Source of the DNA: Scatomonas sp963649395 | GTDB lineage: Bacteria > Bacillota > Clostridia > Lachnospirales > Lachnospiraceae | Direction of reading: 5' to 3' | Length of the DNA: 29,652 nucleotides | Assembly (NCBI GenBank): GCA_963649395.1 | Contig: CAVJHW010000012.1 | Coordinates: 1-29,652 of the forward strand | Part shown: positions 15,433 through 23,183 of the stretch, one piece after another | Layout of the letters: every line of letters starts with the position of its first letter | Position numbering within the stretch: the first letter of the stretch is position 1 | Program-made: the position numbers and the translations under genes | Notes under the pieces: model-generated | What the model saw: only the letters and a program-made list of their open reading frames with translations | Told to the model about the DNA's origin: nothing | The model's database searches: none

Positions 15433-15878
15433 AGCGCATTCTGGGTTTAGACTATGGAACGAAGACCTTAGGGGTGGCTGTCAGCGACCCTCTTGGCCTG
15501 ACGGCGCAGGGCGTGGAGATTATCCGCAGGAAGTCAGAGAACAAGCTGCGGCAGACGCTGGCCAGGCTGGAGGAGCTGATCGCTCAATACCAGGTGGAAC
15601 TCCTGGTATTGGGCTATCCCAAGCACATGAATAACGATATCGGGGACAGGGCTGTCAAATCTCTGGAATTTAAGGAAATGCTGGAAAAGAGGACAGGCCT
15701 GGATGTTGTCATGTGGGATGAACGGCTGACCACCGTGGAGGCTCATCGAACCCTTTCCCAGACTCGCGTGCGGGGCTTAGAAAGGAAGCAATACGTGGAT
15801 GAGTTGGCGGCGGTTTTCATTCTCCAGGGATATCTGGATTATCTTCACAACCAGGAGTTTGGGGGCCTTGACGCCTAA
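15429..15878 (+). CDS. ruvX: RuvX/YqgF family RNase H-fold protein (putative pre-16S rRNA nuclease)
   Basis: The 149-residue product starts RILGLDYGTKTLGVAVSDP, with acidic D8 of the RNase H-like active site. It also has LVLGYPKHMNND and DERLTTVEAHRTL. Family members trim the 5' end of 16S rRNA precursors, and an older proposal was Holliday-junction resolution. It overlaps ireB by 4 bp. The ireB-ruvX-DUF1292 order is the same as Bacillus yrzL-yrrK-yrzB. Confidence 0.95.
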   Translation: MKRILGLDYGTKTLGVAVSDPLGLTAQGVEIIRRKSENKLRQTLARLEELIAQYQVELLVLGYPKHMNNDIGDRAVKSLEFKEMLEKRTGLDVVMWDERLTTVEAHRTLSQTRVRGLERKQYVDELAAVFILQGYLDYLHNQEFGGLDA

Positions 15879-15933
15879 ACCAGCTTTCAAGTCTTCCCGG
15901 ATGACGCAATTCGTGGGTCAGAAGGAGAAAAGC

Positions 15934-16188
15934 ATGGAAAGAATTCGATTTGTAGCAGATGATGGAGATGAAGTAGAATTTTATGTAGAGGAAGAGACAA
16001 GAGTGAACGGGATCAGTTATCTGCTTGTCACGGACTCTGACCAGGATGAGGCCGATGCCTACATTCTGAAGGATATGTCTGCGGACGGCGATGTCGAGGC
16101 TGATTATGTGATGGTGACCGATCAAGTGGAGTTGGAAGCCATCGGAAGCGTATTTCAGCAGATGTTGGAGGATGTAGACATTCGATAA
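15934..16188 (+). CDS. DUF1292 family protein (YrzB-like)
   Basis: This 84-residue acidic protein reads RIRFVADDGDEVEFYVEEET at the start, then ISYLLVTDSD and a C-terminal helix. That pattern is DUF1292, a small family of unknown function usually encoded after ruvX. I chose the ATG at 15934, preceded by AAGGAG, over an upstream in-frame start overlapping ruvX. It is probably co-transcribed with ireB and ruvX. Confidence 0.9.
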   Translation: MERIRFVADDGDEVEFYVEEETRVNGISYLLVTDSDQDEADAYILKDMSADGDVEADYVMVTDQVELEAIGSVFQQMLEDVDIR

Positions 16189-16203
16189 ATATGGAGGTAT
16201 TGT

Positions 16204-17868
16204 TTGAAAGATAATCAAAAAAGTAAATTACGTATCATTCCTTTGGGCGGATTGGAACAGATAGGAATGAATATTACTGCCTTCGAGTATGAGGACAGTA
16301 TTGTTGTTGTGGACTGCGGACTTGCCTTTCCGGAGGATGACATGCTGGGCATTGACCTGGTAATCCCGGATGTCACCTACCTGAAGGACAATATCGAGAA
16401 AGTCAAGGGATTTGTTATTACGCACGGCCACGAGGATCATATCGGGGCCCTGCCATATATTTTAAAAGAGGTCAATGTGCCGATTTACTCCACGAAGCTG
16501 ACCATTGCCCTGATAGAGAATAAGCTGAAGGAGCATAATCTTCTGCGCAACACCCGACGCAAGATTATTAAGCACGGTCAATCCATCAACCTGGGTCGTT
16601 TCCGGATTGAATTTATCAAGACCAATCACAGCATCCAGGACGCTTCCGCGCTGGCTATCTATTCTCCGGCGGGAACCGTGATTCATACCGGTGATTTCAA
16701 GGTAGATTATACCCCGGTCTTTGGGGATGCCATTGATCTGCAGCGCTTTGCAGAGATCGGCAAAAAGGGCGTTCTGGCCCTCATGTGTGATAGTACCAAT
16801 GCAGAGAGAAAGGGATTTACCATGTCCGAGCGGACCGTGGGAAGAACCTTTGACAATATCTTTTCCGAGCATAGGAATACCCGTCTGATCATTGCTACCT
16901 TTGCTTCCAATGTGGACCGGGTGCAGCAGATTATCAATTCTGCCTACAAGTTCGGCAGAAAAGTGGTGGTAGAGGGCCGCAGTATGGTCAATGTCATCTC
17001 CACAGCGGCAGAGCTGGGTTATCTGAATATTCCGGATAAGACCCTGATCGACATTGACAAGATGAAGAATTATCCGGATGAGCAGATGGTCCTGGTAACT
17101 ACCGGCAGTCAGGGTGAGTCCATGGCGGCTCTGTCCCGTATGGCAGCCAGCATTCACAAGAAGGTAACCATCAAGCCCGGAGATACCATTGTATTTAGCT
17201 CCAACCCCATCCCGGGCAATGAAAAGGCAGTATCTAAGGTCATCAATGAGCTGTCTGCCAAGGGAGCGGATGTTATATTCCAGGATGTGCACGTGTCAGG
17301 TCATGCCTGCCAGGAGGAGATCAAGCTGATCTATTCCCTGGTGAAACCCCAATATGCCATTCCTGTTCACGGTGAGTTCCGGCATCTGAAAGCTCAGGCC
17401 AAATTAGCTCTGGATCTGGGCATTCCCAAGGAAAATGTAAAGATTCTCCAGTCCGGTGATGTGCTGGAGCTGGATAAGGAAGGAGCCCAGGTAACAGGAA
17501 AGGTTCATACAGGAGCTATTTTCGTAGACGGACTGGGTGTCGGGGACGTGGGAAATATCGTCCTAAGAGACAGGCAGCACCTGTCTGAGGACGGTATCAT
17601 CATTGTTGTAATGACCCTGGACAAGCGGGGCAATCAGCTCCTGTCCGGCCCGGATATCGTCTCTCGGGGCTTTGTCTATGTGAGAGAATCCGGCGACATG
17701 CTGGGGGAAGCCCGGGGGCTCATCGAGGATGCCCTGGATGACTGCCTGCGGCATAAGGTAACCGACTGGGGCAAGATCAAGAATGTGATCAAGGATTCCC
17801 TGAGCGCCTATGTATGGAAGAAGACCCAGCGGCGGCCCATGATCCTCCCCATTATTATGGAAGCATAG
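16204..17868 (+). CDS. rnjA: Ribonuclease J
   Basis: RNase J is the 5'-3' exonuclease and endonuclease of Firmicutes mRNA decay and rRNA maturation. The 554-residue product has the metallo-beta-lactamase motif H74-x-H76-x-D78-H79 (HGHEDHIGALPYI), with the same residue numbers as Bacillus RNase J1. The beta-CASP signatures (CDSTNAERKG, TTGSQGE, VHVSGHA) and C-terminal domain are complete. The start is a TTG at 16204 with GGAGGT 5 nt upstream, and no better ATG is available. It sits between DUF1292 and the MltG-like gene, 15 bp after the former; in Bacillus rnjA is elsewhere. Confidence 0.97.
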   Translation: MKDNQKSKLRIIPLGGLEQIGMNITAFEYEDSIVVVDCGLAFPEDDMLGIDLVIPDVTYLKDNIEKVKGFVITHGHEDHIGALPYILKEVNVPIYSTKLTIALIENKLKEHNLLRNTRRKIIKHGQSINLGRFRIEFIKTNHSIQDASALAIYSPAGTVIHTGDFKVDYTPVFGDAIDLQRFAEIGKKGVLALMCDSTNAERKGFTMSERTVGRTFDNIFSEHRNTRLIIATFASNVDRVQQIINSAYKFGRKVVVEGRSMVNVISTAAELGYLNIPDKTLIDIDKMKNYPDEQMVLVTTGSQGESMAALSRMAASIHKKVTIKPGDTIVFSSNPIPGNEKAVSKVINELSAKGADVIFQDVHVSGHACQEEIKLIYSLVKPQYAIPVHGEFRHLKAQAKLALDLGIPKENVKILQSGDVLELDKEGAQVTGKVHTGAIFVDGLGVGDVGNIVLRDRQHLSEDGIIIVVMTLDKRGNQLLSGPDIVSRGFVYVRESGDMLGEARGLIEDALDDCLRHKVTDWGKIKNVIKDSLSAYVWKKTQRRPMILPIIMEA

Positions 17869-17964
17869 CAGGTCTGGCGGAAGGTAAGAAGGGGTGGTTT
17901 GTCACCTGTCGGAGGACAAGAAGGATTTGCCCCTTGTTGGACGGTCAGCGAAGGAGAGAAGCAC

Positions 17965-18489
17965 ATGGCCAGGACAAAGACCAAGAAAAAGGATAGGGGA
18001 TACAAGCTGGCGGTCAGCGGGGCACAGAAGGTCATAAGGATTCTTCTGTATGTTTGCCTGGCAGTGGCTGTTATTTTCCTGGGACGGGAGGCTTATACCC
18101 TGGGTTATCAGATCTTTGACGGGTCTGCCGTGGACGCCAAGGAGGGGAAGGACGTGGCCGTGACGGTGACAGATGACATGTCTGTATCGGATATCGGTGA
18201 GATGCTGAAGGACAAGGGTCTCATCGACGAGCGGGTGCTGGCCTTCCGGATTCAGGAGCTTCTGTCGGATTATCATGATAAGATCCTGCCGGGAGCCTAT
18301 ATCCTGAATACCTCCCAAACGGTGGAGGAGATGCTGGCGATCCTGGCTCAGGAGAATACGGAGGGACAACCCACTTCTCTGAATAGCAAGGACTCCGACA
18401 GCGGATCAGGTTCGGCATCCGGCCAGCCTTCCGACGATGGCTCAGCTGGTTCTGGAGGAACCGCCGGGGAAGGCGGTGCAAAGCCGTGA
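17965..18489 (+). CDS. Short MltG-like membrane protein without the lytic transglycosylase domain
   Basis: The 174-residue product has a basic N-terminus, one membrane helix (about residues 22-45, IRILLYVCLAVAVIFLGREA) and an extracellular LysM-like module. That module (DMSVSDIGEMLKDKGLIDE, then LPGAYILNTSQTVEEMLAIL) matches the region before the catalytic domain of MltG. The YceG catalytic domain with its glutamate is absent. It is replaced by a Ser/Gly/Asp-rich tail of about 45 residues. The position before the TrmR-like gene is where mltG (yrrL) stands in Bacillus. It could bind glycan or partner proteins but should not cleave peptidoglycan. The ATG at 17965 has AAGGAG upstream. Confidence 0.75.
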   Translation: MARTKTKKKDRGYKLAVSGAQKVIRILLYVCLAVAVIFLGREAYTLGYQIFDGSAVDAKEGKDVAVTVTDDMSVSDIGEMLKDKGLIDERVLAFRIQELLSDYHDKILPGAYILNTSQTVEEMLAILAQENTEGQPTSLNSKDSDSGSGSASGQPSDDGSAGSGGTAGEGGAKP

Positions 18490-19154
18490 ACAGGGATGAG
18501 AGGATGACAATCTATCTGAATTCCCTGGAAGCAGGGAATTCCCCCTTTTTGGAGGAGCTGGAAAGGGAGGCCCGTCAGAACCGGGTGCCCATTATCCGGC
18601 GAGAGACCCAAAGTCTGTTGAAGGTGCTTTTGGCTCTCAGACAGCCCAAGCGAATCCTGGAGGTGGGGACGGCGGTGGGATTCTCCGCTATCCTTATGGC
18701 GGCTGCTACCTCCGGGGATTGTCAGATTACAACCATAGAGAATTATGAGAAGAGAATTCCAAAGGCCCGGGAGAACTTTCGGGAATCCGGTTATGAGGAA
18801 CGGATTACTCTTCTGGAGGGGGATGCGGCTGAGGTCTTGAAGACCTTGGACCCCCCCTTTGATTTTGTCTTCATGGATGCGGCCAAGGGGCAATATCTGG
18901 CCTTTTTGCCGGAGGTTCTGCGCCTGATGCGGCCGGGCAGCCTTTTGGTGTCTGACAATGTGCTGCAGAACGGAGACTTGCTGGAATCCCATTATCTGGT
19001 GGAACGACGCAATCGAACCATTTACAAGAGAATGCGGGAATACCTATATCAGCTGAAGCACAGAGAGGATCTGGTGACCACCATCCTTTCTCAGGGAGAT
19101 GGGGTAGCCATCAGTGTCATGCAGGAAAAAGCCATAACGAGGGAGCAGGCATGA
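18486..19154 (+). CDS. trmR: O-methyltransferase, likely TrmR (tRNA 5-hydroxyuridine methyltransferase)
   Basis: The 222-residue product is a class I SAM methyltransferase of the O-methyltransferase family 3 (COMT-like). It has ILEVGTAVGFSAILMA for SAM and FVFMDAAKGQY plus SDNVL for the metal-binding acids. Bacillus YrrM (TrmR) forms 5-methoxyuridine at tRNA position 34 and is encoded beside the U32 proteins that make ho5U. The same adjacency here supports that role. The GTG at 18486 overlaps the preceding stop codon (GTGA); an ATG at 18504 is the alternative start. Confidence 0.82.
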   Translation: MNRDERMTIYLNSLEAGNSPFLEELEREARQNRVPIIRRETQSLLKVLLALRQPKRILEVGTAVGFSAILMAAATSGDCQITTIENYEKRIPKARENFRESGYEERITLLEGDAAEVLKTLDPPFDFVFMDAAKGQYLAFLPEVLRLMRPGSLLVSDNVLQNGDLLESHYLVERRNRTIYKRMREYLYQLKHREDLVTTILSQGDGVAISVMQEKAITREQA

Positions 19155-19174
19155 TGCGCGGACAAGGAGAAAAG

Positions 19175-20422
19175 ATGAGCAGGAAGGTACCTGAACTGCT
19201 GGTTCCGGCCAGCTGCCTGGAGGTGTTGAAGGTTGCCTTCGCCTTCGGGGCGGATGCGGTCTATATGGGGGGAGAGGCCTATGGACTTCGAGCTAAGGCC
19301 AGGAATTTTACCCGGGAGGAGATGGAGGAGGGAATCTGCCTTGCCCATGCTCTGGGGAAGAAGGTCTACGTGACCGTCAATATTCTGGCTCATAACCGGG
19401 ATCTGGCAGGGGTGGAGGTCTATCTGGAGGAACTGAGGGACCTGCAGCCGGATGGTCTGATTATCGCTGATCCGGGAATTTTCCGCCTGGCCGGTCAGAT
19501 CTGTCCCCGGCTGCCCCGCCATATCAGCACCCAGGCCAACAATACCAACTATGAGACCTGCCGTTTCTGGCATGAGCTGGGGGCGGATCGGATCGTGACA
19601 GCTCGGGAGCTTTCTCTGGAGGAGATCAGGGAGCTTCGGGCTCGGATTCCGGAGGAGCTGGAGCTCGAGACCTTTGTCCACGGCGCCATGTGTATCTCTT
19701 ATTCCGGGCGCTGTCTTCTGTCCAATTACCTGGTAGGGCGGGATGCCAATCAAGGCGCCTGCACCCATCCCTGCCGGTGGAAATATGCGGTGATGGAGGA
19801 GACAAGACCCGGGGAATATTTCCCCCTTTATGAAAATGAGCGGGGGACCTTCCTTTTCAATTCGAAGGATCTATGCATGGTGGATCATCTGCCGGATCTC
19901 ATGGAGGCGGGCATCGACAGCTTTAAGATCGAGGGCCGGATGAAGACCGCTCTCTATGTGGCTACGGTGGCTCGCACCTACCGCAAGGCCATAGATGATT
20001 ATTTGCTGGATCCGGAGCTCTATCGGCAGAATCTGCCCTGGTATCAGGATCAGATTTCCAACTGTACCCACAGGCAGTTCTCCACCGGCTTTTTCTACGG
20101 AAAACCTTCCCAGGAGGATCAGATCTATGACAATAGCACCTATGTGAAGGAATATACCTATCTGGGTATGGTGGCGGGACTGGATTCCCGGGGCTTGCCC
20201 TATGTGGAACAGAAAAATAAGTTCTGCGTAGGGGATGAGATCGAGGTTATGCAGCCGGACGGCAGCAACCGTAAGGTGCGGGTGAGAGCCATCTACGATG
20301 AGCAGGGACAGGCCATGGAATCGGCACCTCACCCCCGGCAGGAGCTGCACCTGGATCTGGGCATGCAGCCGAATCGATATGATATTCTGCGCTGCCCTGC
20401 GCAGACAGAAGGGCAAAAGTAG
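19175..20422 (+). CDS. trhP: Peptidase U32 family protein, likely tRNA 5-hydroxyuridine synthesis factor (TrhP)
   Basis: The 415-residue product contains the U32 signature ETFVHGAMCISYSGRC continuing to NQGACTHPCRW, with conserved cysteines, and the N-terminal TIM-like part (PELLVPASCLEVLKVAFAFG). The C-terminal domain is also present. Bacillus YrrN/YrrO and E. coli YegQ (TrhP) act in prephenate-linked hydroxylation of U34; peptidase activity is doubtful for this branch. Only one U32 gene is seen, whereas Bacillus has two. I chose the ATG at 19175 because AAGGAG lies 5 nt upstream; the ATG at 19151 overlaps the previous stop and is possible. It converges on dprA with a 42-bp gap and no clear terminator. 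Confidence 0.85.
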   Translation: MSRKVPELLVPASCLEVLKVAFAFGADAVYMGGEAYGLRAKARNFTREEMEEGICLAHALGKKVYVTVNILAHNRDLAGVEVYLEELRDLQPDGLIIADPGIFRLAGQICPRLPRHISTQANNTNYETCRFWHELGADRIVTARELSLEEIRELRARIPEELELETFVHGAMCISYSGRCLLSNYLVGRDANQGACTHPCRWKYAVMEETRPGEYFPLYENERGTFLFNSKDLCMVDHLPDLMEAGIDSFKIEGRMKTALYVATVARTYRKAIDDYLLDPELYRQNLPWYQDQISNCTHRQFSTGFFYGKPSQEDQIYDNSTYVKEYTYLGMVAGLDSRGLPYVEQKNKFCVGDEIEVMQPDGSNRKVRVRAIYDEQGQAMESAPHPRQELHLDLGMQPNRYDILRCPAQTEGQK

Positions 20423-20464
20423 AGAGCCAATCTGTCCACCGCGGGGGGCAAGCAGGGATCTCCC

Positions 20465-21376
20465 TCAACAAGGATCATAATAGCCGGGAAGGGTCTCTCG
20501 AAGGAGGCCCTTCAGCCGCAATTCAAGCAGAGTGGCAGATAGCTCCGATAAGGGGAGTCTGGTGGCCTCCAAAAGGGCTTCCAGGCTCTTTTCTGATTGA
20601 CAGAGACTGTGATAGACGACCTTTTGCCTATCGGTCAGGGAAGAAGGACCATCGGCCATAGACGGTTCGGGAGAGGGAGGTTCGCTGGAAATTCCCAAAT
20701 CCTCCAACAGCTGTTCCGGGGACAGGGCAATACCGGCTCCCTGGGCGATGAGGGCATTACAGCCTTCACTGAGTCCGTCCTCGGTACGGCCAGGCAGGGC
20801 GTAGACATTCTTGCCCTGTTCCAGGGCATAATCTGCTGTGATCAGGGAACCGGATTTCCTCCTTGCTTCAATGACCAGCACCAGATCCGCCAAACCGCTG
20901 ATGATGCGGTTGCGGATGGGGAAATGCCAGGCCTCCGGATGACTCCCGGGCTCCAGCTCGGACAGAATGCCTCCTCCGGTTTGCAAAATCTTTCGGTAAA
21001 GGGGGTAATTGGCCTTGGGATAGCAGACATCAGCACCGCTGCCCATGACGGCGAAGGTTTTGCCTCCCCCGTCCAAAGCCCCCTGGTGAGCCCAGGCATC
21101 CACGCCATAGGCCAGGCCGCTGATGATCTGAACCCCGCGGGAAGCCAGGATTTTTCCAAAATGCAAGGCCTGTGCCCTGCCATAGCGGCTGCAGGAACGG
21201 GCTCCCACGATGGCCACACTCTTAGCATGGGGATCCGGAAGACTGCCGATGACATAGAGGCCCTTCGGCATCCGCTCCAAGGGCAGGAGTTTCTCCGGAT
21301 ATCCGGGGGTATGTCTGCCATAATAGACGGGCTTGTCTATTTTCTCATAATGTAGATTCCCTTCATAATATTCCAT
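20465..21376 (-). CDS. dprA: DNA-processing protein DprA, short form
   Basis: DprA protects incoming single-stranded DNA and loads RecA during transformation. The 303-residue product has the Rossmann-like core (VAIVGARSCSRYG, ISGLAYGVDAWAHQGAL, GSGADVCYP, FPIRNRIISGLADLVLVIEA, SGSLITADYALEQGKNVYALPG) and a C-terminal winged-helix-like region (LTDRQKVVYHSL to GYYDPC). The usual N-terminal SAM-like domain of about 60-80 residues is missing. The protein begins only ~25 residues before the core. The ATG overlaps the end of comM by 14 bp with GGAGGAGAGG upstream, so this start is firm and the two genes are coupled. Confidence 0.92.
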   Translation of the reverse strand: MEYYEGNLHYEKIDKPVYYGRHTPGYPEKLLPLERMPKGLYVIGSLPDPHAKSVAIVGARSCSRYGRAQALHFGKILASRGVQIISGLAYGVDAWAHQGALDGGGKTFAVMGSGADVCYPKANYPLYRKILQTGGGILSELEPGSHPEAWHFPIRNRIISGLADLVLVIEARRKSGSLITADYALEQGKNVYALPGRTEDGLSEGCNALIAQGAGIALSPEQLLEDLGISSEPPSPEPSMADGPSSLTDRQKVVYHSLCQSEKSLEALLEATRLPLSELSATLLELRLKGLLRETLPGYYDPC

Positions 21377-22922
21377 GATCCTCTCCTCCTTCTCGATAGC
21401 GATAACAGATGGCCTCGCTGATATGGGTCTCCCCCACGAGGCTGTCCCCTTCCAGGTCTGCGATGGTTCGGGCTACCCGGAGGATGCGATGATAGCCCCG
21501 GGCACTGAGATCCAGGGTATGAAAGGCACTTTCCATCAATCGATGGGCCTCCTGGGTCAGCTGACAATATTTCTCCAATAAAGAGGGGGGAAGCTCGCTG
21601 TTGAAGCAAAAGTCCAAAGAGCGGAAGCGGTCTTGCTGAGCCAGACTGGCCTTCCTTACCTCTTCGCGCATGGAAGCGGAGGTCTCCCGGGAAGCTTGCC
21701 CGCAGGACAGGTCTTGGTAGGTAACAAGGGGAACGTCTACCCGCAGATCGATGCGGTCTAAGATGGGACGACTGACTTTTTGCTGATAGGCTCGGATTTC
21801 CTGAGGACTGCAGGTGCAGCGGCTCATGTCCGGATAATAAGAACAGGGACAATTGTTCATTGCGGCCGCCAAAAGAAAGTGGGCTGGAAAATTATAAGTT
21901 CCCCCCAGCCGTGAGATCAGGATGCGATGCTCCTCCAGGGGTTGACGCAGCAGTTCCAGGGTTCTTCCCGGCATTTCCGGCAGCTCGTCCAGGAAGAGAA
22001 CCCCCCTGTGGGCCAGAGTAATCTCGCCGGGTCTGGGAAATTGTCCCCCGCCGCACAGGGCAGCCGGGGACAGGCTGTAATGGGGGGAGCGGAAGGGTCT
22101 TTCCTCGATTAAGATTCCCTCCGGCAGCAGTCCTGCCACACTGTAGATCTGAGAGACCTCCAGACTTTCCTCCCGGCTCATGGGGGGCAGGATACCGGCC
22201 AGTCTCCGGGCCGTCATGGACTTGCCGGAGCCAGGAGGACCGCAGAGCAGGAGGTTGTGAAAGCCGGCGGCAGCTATCATAGCCGTGCGCTTGACAGAGG
22301 ATTGCCCGCAAATATCGGCGAAATCCGGAGTCAGGGCTTCCCCTTCGGAGACAGGAGATTCCCTTCCCTCTCCGGCAGGAAGCTCATGGCCTGCTTCTGC
22401 CTCCGGCAGGTCTTCTCCTCGGCAATAGGCAATAAGGTCTTGCAGGCTTTCTACGCCGATGAGCCGTATATTTTCGATCAGCTGTCCCTCCCTTAGGTTT
22501 TGCCGGGGGATCACACAGGTATGACAGCCTTGCTCCCGCGCTTTGATCACGCTGGGCAGGATTCCGGTAACCCCCTCTACCTTGCCGTCCAGGTGCAGCT
22601 CTCCCAGAACCATGGTTCCCTCCAGAGACAGGGCGGGAATTCTTCCCAGAGCCTCCAAAACCGCTGCTGCAATGGGAAGGTCAAAGCGGGTGCCCTCCTT
22701 ACGGAGTCCCCCGGGAGATAGGTTGATCGTAATTCGCTTGGGAGGCAGAAAGACCCCCAGGTTTCTCAGGGCAGTGCGCACTCGATCCGACGCCTCCCGC
22801 ACCTGACTATTCACATGCCCTACCATGACAAACATGGGCATGCCGTCGCTTACGTCCGCCTCCACCCAAACCGGCATTGCCTCCACCCCGCAGATGGCCG
22901 CAGACAAAATACTGCAAAACAT
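21363..22922 (-). CDS. comM: ComM/YifB-type AAA+ ATPase (Mg chelatase-like)
   Basis: The 519-residue product has the N-terminal LonC-like domain (SAAICGVEAMPVWVEADVSD, then RITINLSPGGLRKEGTRFDL). The AAA+ core has Walker A GPPGSGKS (residues 228-235) and Walker B VLFLDELPE. The zinc-like cysteine cluster CPCSYYPDMSRCTC is followed by RPILDRIDLRVDV. In transforming species ComM is a hexameric helicase that extends heteroduplex branch migration; many non-competent bacteria also carry it. GGAAGGAG lies 6 nt before the ATG. It is transcribed with dprA away from topA, from the promoter at 23015-23043. Confidence 0.94.
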   Translation of the reverse strand: MFCSILSAAICGVEAMPVWVEADVSDGMPMFVMVGHVNSQVREASDRVRTALRNLGVFLPPKRITINLSPGGLRKEGTRFDLPIAAAVLEALGRIPALSLEGTMVLGELHLDGKVEGVTGILPSVIKAREQGCHTCVIPRQNLREGQLIENIRLIGVESLQDLIAYCRGEDLPEAEAGHELPAGEGRESPVSEGEALTPDFADICGQSSVKRTAMIAAAGFHNLLLCGPPGSGKSMTARRLAGILPPMSREESLEVSQIYSVAGLLPEGILIEERPFRSPHYSLSPAALCGGGQFPRPGEITLAHRGVLFLDELPEMPGRTLELLRQPLEEHRILISRLGGTYNFPAHFLLAAAMNNCPCSYYPDMSRCTCSPQEIRAYQQKVSRPILDRIDLRVDVPLVTYQDLSCGQASRETSASMREEVRKASLAQQDRFRSLDFCFNSELPPSLLEKYCQLTQEAHRLMESAFHTLDLSARGYHRILRVARTIADLEGDSLVGETHISEAICYRYREGGEDHGIL

Positions 22923-23014
22923 ATTGACTCCTTCCTACTTTCTTATCCGGAAAAATGCAGAAATTGCAAGAAAAATAGAACATTGCAGAACCTCAGAACA
23001 GATTGCATGTTTCT

Positions 23015-23043
23015 ATTATCAACAATGTTTTGTAGCCTGTCAA
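23015..23043 (-). promoter_or_regulatory. Promoter of comM-dprA
   Basis: On the minus strand TTGACA (23038-23043) and GATAAT (23015-23020) are 17 bp apart, near-consensus. It leaves a leader of about 85 nt before comM. Confidence 0.8.
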
Positions 23044-23111
23044 TAGCTTTTTGGGTAAAGACTTGTTTTTGAGCAAGGGAGGTGTGCTTTGAAAACGTGA
23101 GAGAAAAAGGC

Positions 23112-23140
23112 TTGCAAGAAAAGATCTTTTGTTGTATATT
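23112..23140 (+). promoter_or_regulatory. Promoter of topA
   Basis: TTGCAA (23112-23117) and TATATT (23135-23140) are 17 bp apart, diverging from the comM promoter about 70 bp away. Such divergent spacing beside a topoisomerase gene may couple it to local supercoiling, which is inference. Confidence 0.65.
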
Positions 23141-23183
23141 TGTCTCGATTTGAATTCGTGTTTAGAAAACAGGAGGGAATGAG

